Of a stretch of DNA of 64,000 bases, positions 54,247-64,000 are shown piece by piece. The notes under the pieces are model-generated. The model was not told where the DNA came from. It worked only from the letters and a program-made list of their open reading frames with translations, and ran no database searches. This stretch comes from Aegilops tauschii subsp. strangulata (lineage: Eukaryota; Streptophyta; Magnoliopsida; Poales; Poaceae): positions 643,644,736 to 643,708,735 of the forward strand of contig NC_053036.3 of the NCBI RefSeq assembly GCF_002575655.3. Reading direction: 5' to 3'. Within the stretch, counting starts at the first letter, position 1. Each line of letters starts with the position of its first letter. The position numbers were made by a program, and so were the translations under genes.

Positions 54247-56898
54247 CTAGAAAAAAAACCTACGAAAAAAACCGGACAAAAATGGTGTGATCTCCTCTGT
54301 CTTTTGATGTACTTCTATCCCGGGGTAGAAGCTCAAGAGACCTAGATCATCCCTCTTGAAAATCTCCTTCATTTGTAACTTGAACTTTGCAATCACCTCT
54401 TCATCTGCTCCAGTAATCAATAGGTCGTCGACGTAGATGCCAACTAGTAGACGATCCCTTCCTTCACCTCTCTTGTACATTGCATGCTCTAGTGGGGCTT
54501 TCTCAAATCCAAGAGAAATCAATGTCCGATCAAGTTTGATGTTCCACTCCCGATGTCCTTGCCATAGCCCATACAAGATTTTGTGTAACTTCAGTACCTT
54601 GTGCTCTTCTCCCTCTTTGATGAAACCCGGCGGTTGATTCACATACACATCTCCTTCTATCTCGCCATTCAAAAACGCGGAGTTTACATCCATGTGATGT
54701 ATCTTCCATGATTCCTGAGCCGCGAGAGCGATGAGTAATCTCACCGACTCCATCTTTGCAATGAGAACGAACACTTCTTTGAAGTCCATACTTTCCTCTT
54801 GCACATACTCTTTGGCCACAAACCTCACTTTGTGCTTCATGCACCCTTCAACATCTTTCCTGACCTTAAATTGCCACTTGAGCTCTATCGCCTTTTCATT
54901 GTTGGAAAGATCCACAAGCTCCCATGTATTATTGTCATGGATCGACCCCAACTCTTCTTTCATAGCATGACACCATCGCCCACTCCCGTTCATCATTACC
55001 GGGTCAATCGTCCGAAGAGTATTCCTCAGATATGGGTGTAACACCGGCTGTAGATGTTTGGGTGTAGGTGGTGTCCTTTCCTCCACATGCGTTGTCGACG
55101 TCCCTGCTGGACTGTTCGGCAACACCGCAGCTGTAAATGAGCTCTTGCCCACACACAGGCCACCAGGCGAAACCCCATGCAGGCCACCAGGCAATGGGCC
55201 TTGCCCATCACCACCCGCGTTTTGGCTTCTGTCCTGGTCCAGCTCCTCTTCTGACCCGTCACATAGGTCTGTGTCCACAATACTGCTAGATAGACTAGAT
55301 CCCTGGTTCGCTTCTCTCCCATCTGAAGACTCCACTTTTGGTCCATCTTTTCTTTCTGGACCGTGCCCACTTTCTAGCCCACATATTAGACTTTCACATA
55401 GTAGTGACTTTCCTCCTGGTAGAGCTGTTGTACATGTCTTGTACGTGGTGTTCCTGCCTTGGGTTGCTGTTGTGCTACTACCATCGCCAGCAACTGGGCT
55501 GCCATGCGTGCTTGCTGAGAGTGACGCGGTGTGTGACACGATGCCTACGCTCACCACGCTATCTGACACGGTGTACACGACGCCGCTCCTTGTCGTGTCT
55601 GCCGCCATGTGCGCGCAATGCTCTCCTGGTCCGAGCGTAGTTCGTCCTGCGTCTCGCCTCGCCTGGCAATCTTTTGAACTGCTCTTTCGGTCGCAGCTAA
55701 CCTCTTTTGGACGCACCACACAAAGACTACCTCTCCATGGTCGTGCACATGCAGCGATCGCTGCATCCGATCCAGCGAAGTTAGCACTTAAGCCCGTAAC
55801 TTCGACATAATCTTTGAAATCACCACCCATGTCCGTAGCGTCGACACGAGTTTCCGAACCATAATCTTGAGAGCAAACTTTTTCTTCACGGAGCACGACT
55901 GTTTCTTTAGCCGACGCTTGAAGAACTGGATCCTTCGTATCCACGAGTTCGCACATCAACATCATGTCACTATCATCTTCTTGCTGGGCTATGAGCGCCT
56001 TCTGCTTCGGTGCTTCCTCGCAGTCAGCCTTGAAGTGGCCAAGGAGGCCACAGTTATAACACCTCACTTTCCTGATGTCAAACTTTCTCCTCGGTGGTGG
56101 TGCAGCCTCATCGTCTGAGTCGTCGTCCGAGTCGGCGAAGTTCTTTCTCGCCGAGCGCTGCTTTCCCTTCTTCTTGCTGCTGCTCGTGGATCCGCCTTGC
56201 TTTTTGAGGGCGATCCACTGCGCCTTTGTGAGCATCACAAGCTCGTCGTTCCTCCCGTCCCCAAGACTGTACCGCATCCGCTCATCGTGAGCCTTGTACC
56301 GTCCGACAAGATCGTCGATGGAGAGAGTCGCGAGATCGACGCACTGCTCGATCGCCGTGACAATTTGCAGGTACCGGGGAGGGGCTGCGCGCAAGAACCG
56401 CCGGACAACCGAGGCCTCCGTGAGGTTTTCTCCAAGCGCGCGGATCCGATTGACGAGAGTAGCCACCCGTGAAGCAAACGCATCCACGGACTCATCGTCG
56501 CCCATGACCAAAGTCTCGTAGTTCCTTAGGAGAGTTTGGAGATTGGCTTGCTTGACGCGGGTGTGTCCCTCAAACATGAGCTTCAGCGTATCCCACACCT
56601 CCTTCGCCGTTGCTTTGGCGATTAGGTGCTGGAGGACATCCATCGGCATCACCGAGTAAATCGCCGACGCCGCCTGCCGATCCTTCCGGTGCTCGGCTCC
56701 CTCCTTCTTGAAGGCGTCGCCTCCTGGGTCGACCGCGTCCCATAGCTCGTTGGCGCGGAGACCACACTCCATGAGGGCCTTCCACACCCCGAAGTTCTCG
56801 CGATCAAATCGTGGGTACGACGAACTCGCCGGAGCAGCAAATACTTTAGCCGCGCCGGAGTACTCCGCCAGCTGCTTGTTCTTCTTGTCGTCCGCCAT
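54247..56898 (-). CDS. Truncated copia gag-RT ORF, unit 5
   Basis: Same product as unit 1. Its LTR (56941-57418) has private changes (AAGGGATGG for AAGTGATGG near 57311, and TATATATAC for TATATACAC). Its flank has private differences near 57805-57830 before passing into unique host sequence. Confidence 0.88.
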   Translation of the reverse strand: MADDKKNKQLAEYSGAAKVFAAPASSSYPRFDRENFGVWKALMECGLRANELWDAVDPGGDAFKKEGAEHRKDRQAASAIYSVMPMDVLQHLIAKATAKEVWDTLKLMFEGHTRVKQANLQTLLRNYETLVMGDDESVDAFASRVATLVNRIRALGENLTEASVVRRFLRAAPPRYLQIVTAIEQCVDLATLSIDDLVGRYKAHDERMRYSLGDGRNDELVMLTKAQWIALKKQGGSTSSSKKKGKQRSARKNFADSDDDSDDEAAPPPRRKFDIRKVRCYNCGLLGHFKADCEEAPKQKALIAQQEDDSDMMLMCELVDTKDPVLQASAKETVVLREEKVCSQDYGSETRVDATDMGGDFKDYVEVTGLSANFAGSDAAIAACARPWRGSLCVVRPKEVSCDRKSSSKDCQARRDAGRTTLGPGEHCAHMAADTTRSGVVYTVSDSVVSVGIVSHTASLSASTHGSPVAGDGSSTTATQGRNTTYKTCTTALPGGKSLLCESLICGLESGHGPERKDGPKVESSDGREANQGSSLSSSIVDTDLCDGSEEELDQDRSQNAGGDGQGPLPGGLHGVSPGGLCVGKSSFTAAVLPNSPAGTSTTHVEERTPPTPKHLQPVLHPYLRNTLRTIDPVMMNGSGRWCHAMKEELGSIHDNNTWELVDLSNNEKAIELKWQFKVRKDVEGCMKHKVRFVAKEYVQEESMDFKEVFVLIAKMESVRLLIALAAQESWKIHHMDVNSAFLNGEIEGDVYVNQPPGFIKEGEEHKVLKLHKILYGLWQGHREWNIKLDRTLISLGFEKAPLEHAMYKRGEGRDRLLVGIYVDDLLITGADEEVIAKFKLQMKEIFKRDDLGLLSFYPGIEVHQKTEEITPFLSGFFRRFFF

Positions 56899-56940
56899 GA
56901 TCCTCCGTTACTAGAAGATCAACCTTGCTCTGATACCAAT

Positions 56941-57418
56941 TGTTGGCCCAGTCCCGACGCCGAGTACTTCCGGTGACGGCAATATGACTGACGACGAACG
57001 ACGATGACGAACGAAGCTCACTGACGAACTCGACGAAGTGCTTTTACGTCGAGGTGCACCGCAACACAAAGCTAGCCTCCTGCTAGTTTATCTCCAATCG
57101 ATTCTTCCTGACGTGTACTAGTACTAAGCACTAGCACCTCTAGCCGGGACACAATACGAGCACGTACGCACACTTGATCGATCTGTACTTTGATCGACTC
57201 GGCGCAGGCTACGTACACGAACACTTGATCGATTTGGATGGCCACAGGACCGTATCGGTCCTGAACTTTCTTTGTATTGATTTGATCTTGATCGGTACAA
57301 AGATTACAAGGGATGGTTCCATATATATACTAGTATAGCTAGCCTATACATAAACCTATTAGGTGACTGACTCCTAGTCCGAGCCGGCTAGGAGACGGAG
57401 ACGTGTTTAACTCCAACA
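56941..57418 (-). repeat. LTR of array unit 5 (rightmost)
   Basis: 478 bp with at least two private substitutions near 57311 and 57328. It adjoins the host flank that continues as unique DNA, so it marks the original right end of the insertion. Confidence 0.92.
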
Positions 57419-57863
57419 ATCACGCAGGCCGGTCACGAAGGAGGGGAGGCGACGGTGATGGCTTGAGAAGGAGGACGGCGTGGGCGTGAGGAGGAGCAGG
57501 ATGTGGATGGTCGGGGCGGAGCGGAGGAGGGCTGCGGGCGTGCGGCGGCGGCTAAGGAGGCGGGGAACCCTAGACAAAAGATTGAGGAAGGTCGGCGGCG
57601 GCGATCCCGTACCTCGTCGGCGACGAGATATGACGTGACCCCTACGTCCGCTGCGGCGATCCCGTACGTATGCGCCAGCGAGATCACACGAGATCCGGTA
57701 GCGTCTTCTCGATCGCAAGACGGCGGCGCGGTCTCCTTGAGGGGATCGATAAGACTGTTTTTTTTTCGGGATGTTTTTTGACTCTGTGCGTGAGCTGGGG
57801 AGGGGGGCGGGACCAAAAAAAACCGAGGAAAAAAACCTACGAAAAAAACCGGACAAAAATGGT

Positions 57864-57975
57864 GGGACGAAAAATAACCGGCGGAGACTACCAACTGAGA
57901 CATTAGGAGTAGAGATTGTTGTTGAGTCACTCAAATATATGCATTGTAGCCCGTAGCAACGCACGGGTGTTCTAC
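57864..57975. other. Unique host sequence right of the array, with repeat-edge motifs
   Basis: It contains ACTGAGACATTAGGAGTAGAGATTG (the recurring edge motif, at about 57893) and GTAGCCCGTAGCAACGCACGG (57946), the inverted partner of the sequence at 34645-34690. Confidence 0.5.
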
Positions 57976-58127
57976 TAATATAAAATGTTTTGGATATTTC
58001 AATGTGGACCTATAATACGGTCTGAAATGAGTTAACAAATACCGTAAAACGTGTCTACATACGTCTGATTCATAAAAATCCATATAAAAGTTAGAACCTC
58101 TAATATTTTGTGAACGGAGGGAGAGTC
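57976..58127. mobile_element. Degenerate Stowaway-type MITE
   Basis: The right end GTGAACGGAGGGAG and internal pieces (ATTTCAATGTGGACC, TACATACGTCTGATTCAT) fit a Thalos/Eos-like Stowaway. The left end is lost. It lies about 300 bp upstream of the PPR gene start. Confidence 0.5.
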
Positions 58128-58430
58128 AAATCGTAGCCAGCACCAACCACTTTGAAAATAAAAGCATGCCACCCAGTTCAAAATTTCCATATGATAAATG
58201 GATGATTTTGAGGCAAATTTGTACTGAACCTTGAAAGAAATTACAGAAAAAAAATACCACACTTGTCCCTCTCCCTCTTCTCTTTCCCCGTCCGACGCCA
58301 CTCCCAGCGCGCACTGGACGCGCCCACGACCGGCGCCGAGCGCGGCCGGCGCCCCTCTACATGCTGACCTCGCCGCGATCTCTCATTGTCCGGAGGCGCC
58401 ATCTCCCTTCCAACTCTCCCGGCCAATCCA

Positions 58431-60545
58431 ATGGAGCGGCGGAGGATGCTCGCCGACCTCCTCCGGGCGAGCGCGAGGGGCCCGGACCTCCGCGGCGGCG
58501 CGCAGCTCCACGGCTCGCTCACCAAGCTCGGCTTCGGGTCGGACACCATGCTGGGCAACAACCTCATCGACATGTACGCCAAGTGCGGGAAACTCGACAC
58601 GGCCGGCCAGGTGTTCGGCGGAATGCCCGAGAGGAACGTGGTGTCGTGGACGGCCCTCATGGTGGGCTTCCTGCAGCAGGGGCGCGCCGGGGAGTGCCTC
58701 CGGCTGTTCGGGGCGATGCGGCGGCTCTCGGAGGTCCCGCCGAACGAGTTCACGCTCTCGGCCACCCTCAAGGCGTGCGGCGTCGTCGGCGACACGGGCG
58801 CGGCCGTCCGGGTCCACGGGGCCTGCGTCAGGATGGGGTTCGAGGGGCACGGCGTCGTCGCCAACTCGCTGGTGCTCGTGTACTCCAAGGGCGGGAGGAT
58901 CGGCGATGCGCGGCAGGTGTTTGATGGCGCTGCTGCGTTCAGGGACCTCGTCACCTGGAACGCCATGATCTCTGGCTACGCGCATGCCGGGCGTGGCAGG
59001 GACTCGCTGCTCGTCTTCCGGGAGATGCAGCGGCGAGGAGATGAGGATTGTCAGCCCGATGAGTTCACCTTCGCCAGCTTGCTGAAAGCCTGCAGCGGGC
59101 TAGGCGCGGCTCGAGAGGGCATGCAGGCTCACGCGGCCATGGTGACCAGAGGGGTCTCCACGGCATCCAGTGCCATCCTCGCCGGCGCGCTGCTTGATGT
59201 GTATTTCAAATGCCGGTGCCTGCTGGCGGCAATGCAGGTGTTCGATCGGTTGGAAAGGAAGAATGCCATCCAGTGGACGACGGTGATCGTCGGTCACGCA
59301 CAGGAGGGGCAGGTGAAGGAAGCATTGGAGCTGTTCCGGCGGTTCTGGAGCTCTGGCGTCCGTGCTGATGGACATGTCCTCTCCAGCATCGTTGGCGTGT
59401 TTGCAGACTTTGCTCTTGTCGAGCAGGGGAGACAAGTGCACTGCTACACAGTCAAGAACCCGGCCGGGCTCGACGTGTCAGTGTCCAACTCCCTGGTCGA
59501 CATGTACCACAAGTGTGGGTTGACCGACGAGGCGGAACAGCGGTTCTGGGAGACGCCAATGAGGAACGTCGTGTCATGGACAGCGATGATCAATGGCCTC
59601 GGGAAGCACGGCAATGGCCGAGAGGCCATTGACATGTTCGAGAAAATGCAAATGGAAGGCGTCGAGCCTGACGAGGTGAGCTACCTGGCCCTCCTGTCGG
59701 CGTGCAGCCACTCTGGCCTTGTTGAGGAGTGTCGCCGGTATTTCTCGATGATCCGTCAGGACAAGCGGCTGAGGCCGAGGGCTGAGCACTATGCGTGCAT
59801 GGTAGACCTCCTCGGCCGCGCCGGGGAGCTCACGGAGGCCAGGGACCTTGTTGCGACGATGCCGATGGAGCCCACCGTCGGCATGTGGCAGACTCTGCTG
59901 AGCGCCTGCAGGGTGCACAAGGACGTCACCACAGCCAGGGAGGCGGGCGAGGCCCTCCTGGCCATGGACGGCGACAACCCGGCTAACTACGTGATGCTGT
60001 CGAACATCTTCGCCGAGGCTGGCGAGTGGCGAGAGCACCAGCAGGTGCGCGACGCCATGCGGCGCCGGGGCCTGCGGAAGCAGGGTGGGTGCAGCTGGGT
60101 GGAGGTCGGCAAGGAGGCGCACTTCTTCTACGGTGGCGGCGACACCACCCACCCACGCGCCACCGACATCCGCCGCGTGCTCCGCGACGTGGAGAGCCGG
60201 ATGAGGGAGCAGCTCGGGTACAGTGCTGGGTCGTCGGCGCATGCGGTGGCTCTGCACGACGTGGACGAGGAGTCGCGCGCCGAGGGACTGCGGGCGCACA
60301 GCGAGCGGCTGGCTGTGGGGCTGTGGCTGCTACACCACGGTGAGCACCACCATGGCGATGGGGAGGAAGAGGAGGGGGGGAGGAGGGAGGTGATGAGAGT
60401 GTACAAGAACCTTCGGGTGTGTGGCGACTGCCACGAGTTCTTCAAGGGGCTGTCGCGGGTGGTGGGGAGGGCGATGGTGGTCAGGGACGCCAACCGGTTC
60501 CACAGGTTCCAGGACGGCGCCTGCTCATGCAAAGACTACTGGTGA
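58431..60545 (+). CDS. PLS-class pentatricopeptide repeat protein with E and DYW domains
   Basis: An intronless 704-residue protein, as usual for this family. These proteins bind organelle RNA through PPR motifs and edit C to U through the DYW deaminase. I take ATG 58431 ([11 protein letters not shown]), the first in-frame ATG; an out-of-frame ATG lies upstream at 58361. Tandem P, L and S motifs run from about residue 25 to 520, with cues such as [30 protein letters not shown] and [21 protein letters not shown] motifs follow ([15 protein letters not shown]). The DYW domain has HSE (623-625), CGDCH (664-668) and ends CSCKDYW, so the zinc and catalytic signature is complete. From memory the closest Arabidopsis protein is At3g15130. 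No clear transit peptide at this start, so organelle targeting is unproven. Confidence 0.93.
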   Translation: MERRRMLADLLRASARGPDLRGGAQLHGSLTKLGFGSDTMLGNNLIDMYAKCGKLDTAGQVFGGMPERNVVSWTALMVGFLQQGRAGECLRLFGAMRRLSEVPPNEFTLSATLKACGVVGDTGAAVRVHGACVRMGFEGHGVVANSLVLVYSKGGRIGDARQVFDGAAAFRDLVTWNAMISGYAHAGRGRDSLLVFREMQRRGDEDCQPDEFTFASLLKACSGLGAAREGMQAHAAMVTRGVSTASSAILAGALLDVYFKCRCLLAAMQVFDRLERKNAIQWTTVIVGHAQEGQVKEALELFRRFWSSGVRADGHVLSSIVGVFADFALVEQGRQVHCYTVKNPAGLDVSVSNSLVDMYHKCGLTDEAEQRFWETPMRNVVSWTAMINGLGKHGNGREAIDMFEKMQMEGVEPDEVSYLALLSACSHSGLVEECRRYFSMIRQDKRLRPRAEHYACMVDLLGRAGELTEARDLVATMPMEPTVGMWQTLLSACRVHKDVTTAREAGEALLAMDGDNPANYVMLSNIFAEAGEWREHQQVRDAMRRRGLRKQGGCSWVEVGKEAHFFYGGGDTTHPRATDIRRVLRDVESRMREQLGYSAGSSAHAVALHDVDEESRAEGLRAHSERLAVGLWLLHHGEHHHGDGEEEEGGRREVMRVYKNLRVCGDCHEFFKGLSRVVGRAMVVRDANRFHRFQDGACSCKDYW

Positions 60546-63074
60546 CTTGTGACTTGTGTGACTGAACTCACACACCTCATAGGCTGGGTTGCAAAGAACA
60601 CCACCGAAATGCTAAGCAACAAGGATGTCCATTGGCGTGTCATCAAGATATCCGCTCTGCCCGGAGTTGTGCAGGCTACAGGCAAACATACATACAATCT
60701 GTTGTGATGATGGCCCTTTTGGGAAAGGAGAAGAAGATTTGGAAATTGCCATATGCCCAAGTGAAGTTGAGCATTTGATTTGGTCACAGTATCCTGATTC
60801 CTGGCAGCTCGATCCCGTGTGAAGATAAGGAGGAGGAAGCCCCGGCCCTTTGTGTTGTTTCTGTACAAGACTAAACAGGGGTGGATGCATGCAGATCACT
60901 TGTTTTCCAAGTGTAATAAGCTTCTGATTCTGGAGTAAGGAATGTGCGAGGTTGCTTTTGAATTGCCGGCTCCTCAGCTACCAAGGACCTCGCATCGCAT
61001 GGCCCTGAAATTTTGTGCTTTTCTTTGGCCTTGGTGGCCTGTCGGGCTGCAGCAAAGTGAATGTCAGTTACTGAGCCTCATGAGCAACTTGAGCATATAT
61101 ATATATATATATATAGATCAGACAGGTACGTAACATAACATACATTGCTGAATTTACTTGGAGAATGTTGAATGATATGTTGTGTCTCTATCTCTATCTG
61201 GCTTCTTAGGCCTTGTAATCTTTGAGTTGTGCTGGCTGACCTGCCACTGCCAGCAACTCGCGGTTTACCTGTGTGCTGAGTGCTGACACTACCCCCTACC
61301 TACTGTGTTGCCACCGTTAACGAAATGTTCAGGTGGGCAGCTTGACCCCCTGTAAACCTTTCGATTTTTTTTTCCTTTTATATATGCGTCCTTGTCTGAA
61401 TGAATCTGTTTACGGTGCAAAGGGGGCTGGAAATTGACTCACCGTTATTATCATCCTTCTAATCCCTTGTGGTCCGTGCTGCGCAGGCCCATTCCGGCGG
61501 CTGTTTGAGGCGAGACATGCTACTGCTTTACGTCAACTTCTCAAAAAAAAATAATATTTACTGCTTTTCGTCGACCAAGACATAGTCACGGCCATCCTGT
61601 TGTGGCTACAGAACTGTTCTCTAGCAAAAATAATAGAAATGTACAGTAACCAAATATGCCAACTGGGCAAAGAGATCCATTATCAGAGATTTTAGATAAG
61701 GGCTACCAGTTAGATAAGAGACCCTACAGAGGATTTTTCCTCGATTCCTGCTGCTATCGGATTGTTATCAATTCCTACCAAAAAAATCTGATGCCAAAGA
61801 AACTGCAAAAACATCTGATGCCAAAGAAACTGCAAAAACATGTTAAACTGTCAGATTCCAGGCAAGAAAAATATATTGAATAATACTGAAAAGGAAAATG
61901 TGATGGCATTTTCATCTCTTCTTTCTTACAAGACCAACTCATCATTCTACATGAACCACAATGCAAAGGGTACATAACTACGTATTAGCCACTTGCAAAA
62001 CAAAAAACCGTGCAACACATAAAACTATATCACCTAGGTTATGTTGCACGAGCATGCGACAACCACATGACATGTATTTTAGGAGACCGAGCACAAAATT
62101 CAATATGCATGACATACATACAGGGGGCACAGTCGACATACACACGATTATTCAACGCGACAATGTGAAAATAGAGGGTGTTCTGCCGACGCGATTTAAT
62201 TATCTTTGGTTGGAATGTGGCCATACTCCTTTGGAGCTGGAGGAGGCCTGCAGGCAAAAAAAAAACCCAGAAGAATACTTCAATTTATTTGTCAGATTCC
62301 ATCTTCTCATGAGCCTTGTGGCCTACAAATTCCAGCAAACATACCTGAATAGGCCGCAATATATCTTCCAGTTCCCCAGTGATCTTGGAGAAAACGGGCG
62401 CATATGTAGGTTTTTGCCCCAATGCCGTTGAATCAATTTAGACAATCTCGGATGAACGCTCGAGGGGATGACCAAGCGAAGTCCCTGATTAACAAGGAAC
62501 AATACTCACTTTTCAATACTCACTTTTCATACGTGTACGCCCAGCTCACTGCGTAATACCGAAACTGTAATTTAACTTTGTTGGTACTGAACACGTACCT
62601 ATGTCTTATTGACAGTGCAACTTGCAATGGTGTTAGATTTTTGTGCAGGACCTGTATAGCAGGACCAAGCAAGGCTATTACTTTCAACCAAAGTACTCGA
62701 TGTTTGAAAAACTCAGTAAGACTAAAAGTTCGAGAGAACACACCAAGGTTTACCTTCATAAAGTTGCCTTGTGATCATAAGGCTTACGGTTTATCACCTG
62801 CCAGGACAAGGAATTCTAATAAGCACATTGCATAGGCACAATACCTCTCAGTGGCATAGAACCTGTCTTCTGAGCTCTGACGGAGGTTCAAGCAGAGATA
62901 GTACACAGAAATATGCATTTCTTCATAAACTTGCTGTGAAGTTGTCGATGAGTAAATAAAAATGAAGGAAAACAATGCCGTTGGTTACCAAGTTGTAGCA
63001 CATAGTTTCTGCATGAGGTTCAGGGATTTAGTCGTGTGTATATGCATGTTGCGACAATAAAAGAGTGGTCGATA
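60546..63074. other. Downstream of the PPR gene: 3' UTR and intergenic DNA
   Basis: 60546-60920 is probable 3' UTR. An AT microsatellite lies at about 61098-61117. 61640-62950 has several short ORFs with no family features. No gene supported. Confidence 0.5.
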
Positions 63075-63118
63075 TGTTGAAATGCCTAGAAAGACAAGTA
63101 TTTAGGAACGGAGGGAGT
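63075..63118. mobile_element. 3' end of a Stowaway-type MITE
   Basis: GTTGAAATGCCTAGAAAG then AAGTATTTAGGAACGGAGGGAG, followed by TA. This is the standard right end of a Stowaway element; I found no left end, so it is truncated. Confidence 0.55.
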
Positions 63119-63145
63119 AGAATGGGGAAAGGACACTAAAGGAAA

Positions 63146-63741
63146 ATGGGCAAACAGACAACCCTCCACAGATCTCTCCCCGCCGCCTCTCTCTCCTCGT
63201 TCCATCATCGTCAGCGGCCGCCGGGCCCTCCAGCCGCCACCGCCACCGCCTCCTCCTCCTACTCGTTCCTCACTCCTGATCTTCCATCTCCCTCCCGACC
63301 TCGAGCGCAGCAGCGGATTCGGTCCGAGCTGGAGGTGATGTCGACGAGGTTGCAGTTCCCGTCGGCATCCTCTGCAGCGGTTCCCGTGGGGTGGACCGTA
63401 CTCTGCTCATATCGATGTCGGCGGCCGCGGCCATCTGTGCCATGGCATCAGCCTTCCCCTGCCTGGCGCGGCAGCTTGTTGGTTGGATCGCGCCATCGAC
63501 GCAGCTGGCTCGGCGGAGACTGGGGACTCTGTATCATACTACCTCTCCGCCCAGTGTGCTCGCTCCCAGTCTCCGACCATTTTTAGGTGCGGATCGCCCC
63601 AACATTGCTACACCACACGCATCTCTCTTGTTTACCATGTGCCGAGTCCTCGTACTAATTGAACCTAAGAATTCATCCTGGGGAGCAGCCACCATCTTCG
63701 TTTTGGTCTCCTACGCTGACATCCTGGCACCCACCGCATGA
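63146..63741 (+). other. Possible 5' exon or leader of a gene beyond the window
   Basis: The sequence becomes GC-rich and has ATG 63122/63146-type starts with a Ser/Pro/Ala-rich N terminus (LPAASLSSFHHRQRPPGPP). Such composition is like a grass first exon or a transit peptide, but no domain follows before the frame closes near 63586. A second overlapping frame extends to 63741. Downstream sequence to 64000 is AT-rich. I cannot name a product. Confidence 0.25.
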
Positions 63742-64000
63742 GAAAACTTGAAGTTCAGAGTAAAATGTAAATGCAGAGTATGGTCGTTACGTGTGTCCAT
63801 ATCTTCCTGTAGACTACTTTGTGCTGCTTCAATTGTTCCATTTTTTTAGAATTCTGCAAACAGATTTTGCAAGGCTATGTACTTGATCGTCATTTTTTCC
63901 TTTGTGTTTTTATTTCTATGCAATAAGTTTTGTTATCTAAAAAAACAGGACACTGATACATAATGTTTCTAACCATCTCAGAATTATTTCATGTATATAA

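Larger units (their letters stand above)
39984..57863 (-). repeat. Five tandem 3576-bp units of truncated copia element plus host flank
   Basis: Each unit runs, on the plus strand, from a point inside the reverse transcriptase region, through RT and gag (minus-strand ORF), the primer binding site, a 478-bp LTR, ATCAC, and about 440 bp of host flank. Unit starts are near 39984, 43560, 47136, 50712 and 54288; spacing is exactly 3576 bp for the four inner junctions. The host flank after the last LTR continues past 57863 into unique sequence (GGGACGAAAAATAACC), which reveals the array junction. The copies differ at only a handful of bases. Confidence 0.95.

Noticed and set aside
57407..57964. 185-codon minus-strand ORF covering the host flank
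   Set aside because: Arg/Ser/Pro-rich, no motif, and the same sequence in the other units gives different ORF lengths because of the junction.
58241..58985. Long ORFs on both strands overlapping the PPR gene start
   Set aside because: GC-rich third positions leave several frames open; only the frame with PPR motifs through to DYW is supported.
61098..61117. Poly-TA run as a promoter TATA box
   Set aside because: It is a simple microsatellite downstream of the PPR gene with no gene start following.
61961..62431. 156-codon plus-strand ORF
   Set aside because: No recognisable domain, AT-rich, and no splice or start context; taken as chance.

Overview
The window is plant nuclear DNA. Several things point to a Triticeae grass (wheat, barley, Aegilops or a close relative): a full-length Angela/BARE1/WIS-type copia retrotransposon, Stowaway MITEs, a Mutator-like element, GC-rich first exons, and two ordinary intron-containing or plant-specific genes (an ATG1t-like kinase and a PPR-DYW editing factor). 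I see no bacterial, organellar, tRNA, rRNA or CRISPR features. The species call is inference.

Layout. (1) 1-16523, minus strand: a long, decayed multi-exon gene of the grass Ulp1-protease-like family. It is split by a young Angela-type element (3568-12339) and its introns are full of a TGTGCAACT-type motif. Its upstream side (17270-18130) is GC-rich. (2) 18557-29709: a partial tandem duplication of the 5' flank plus exon 1 of an ATG1t-like kinase. The left copy is a frameshifted exon-1 fragment (25287-25528), and its upstream region carries a 4.8 kb Mutator-like element (19262-24077). The right copy (28005-29709) is an apparently intact eight-exon gene. (3) 29710-38700: mostly non-coding DNA with MITEs and weak gene relics. 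(4) 39056-57863: the most striking part. A solo LTR sits between host flanks with a perfect 5-bp target duplication. It is followed by five near-identical 3576-bp tandem units, each holding a truncated copia gag-RT ORF, the primer binding site, the LTR, the target duplication and the same 440-bp piece of host flank. (5) 58431-60545: an intact PPR-DYW gene. (6) 60546-64000: downstream non-coding DNA and a possible 5' exon of another gene.

How it fits together. The probable functional genes are the ATG1t-like kinase and the PPR-DYW protein; the rest is mainly mobile DNA and its damage. The sequence allows parts of the history to be read: the paralogous block at 26516-26524 preserves the empty site of the Mutator-like element; the Angela LTRs differ only in homopolymer lengths; and the 3576-bp array shows breakpoints and variant phasing that suggest repeated unequal exchange after an LTR-retrotransposon insertion. 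The array could also be affected by assembly, which read data would settle.
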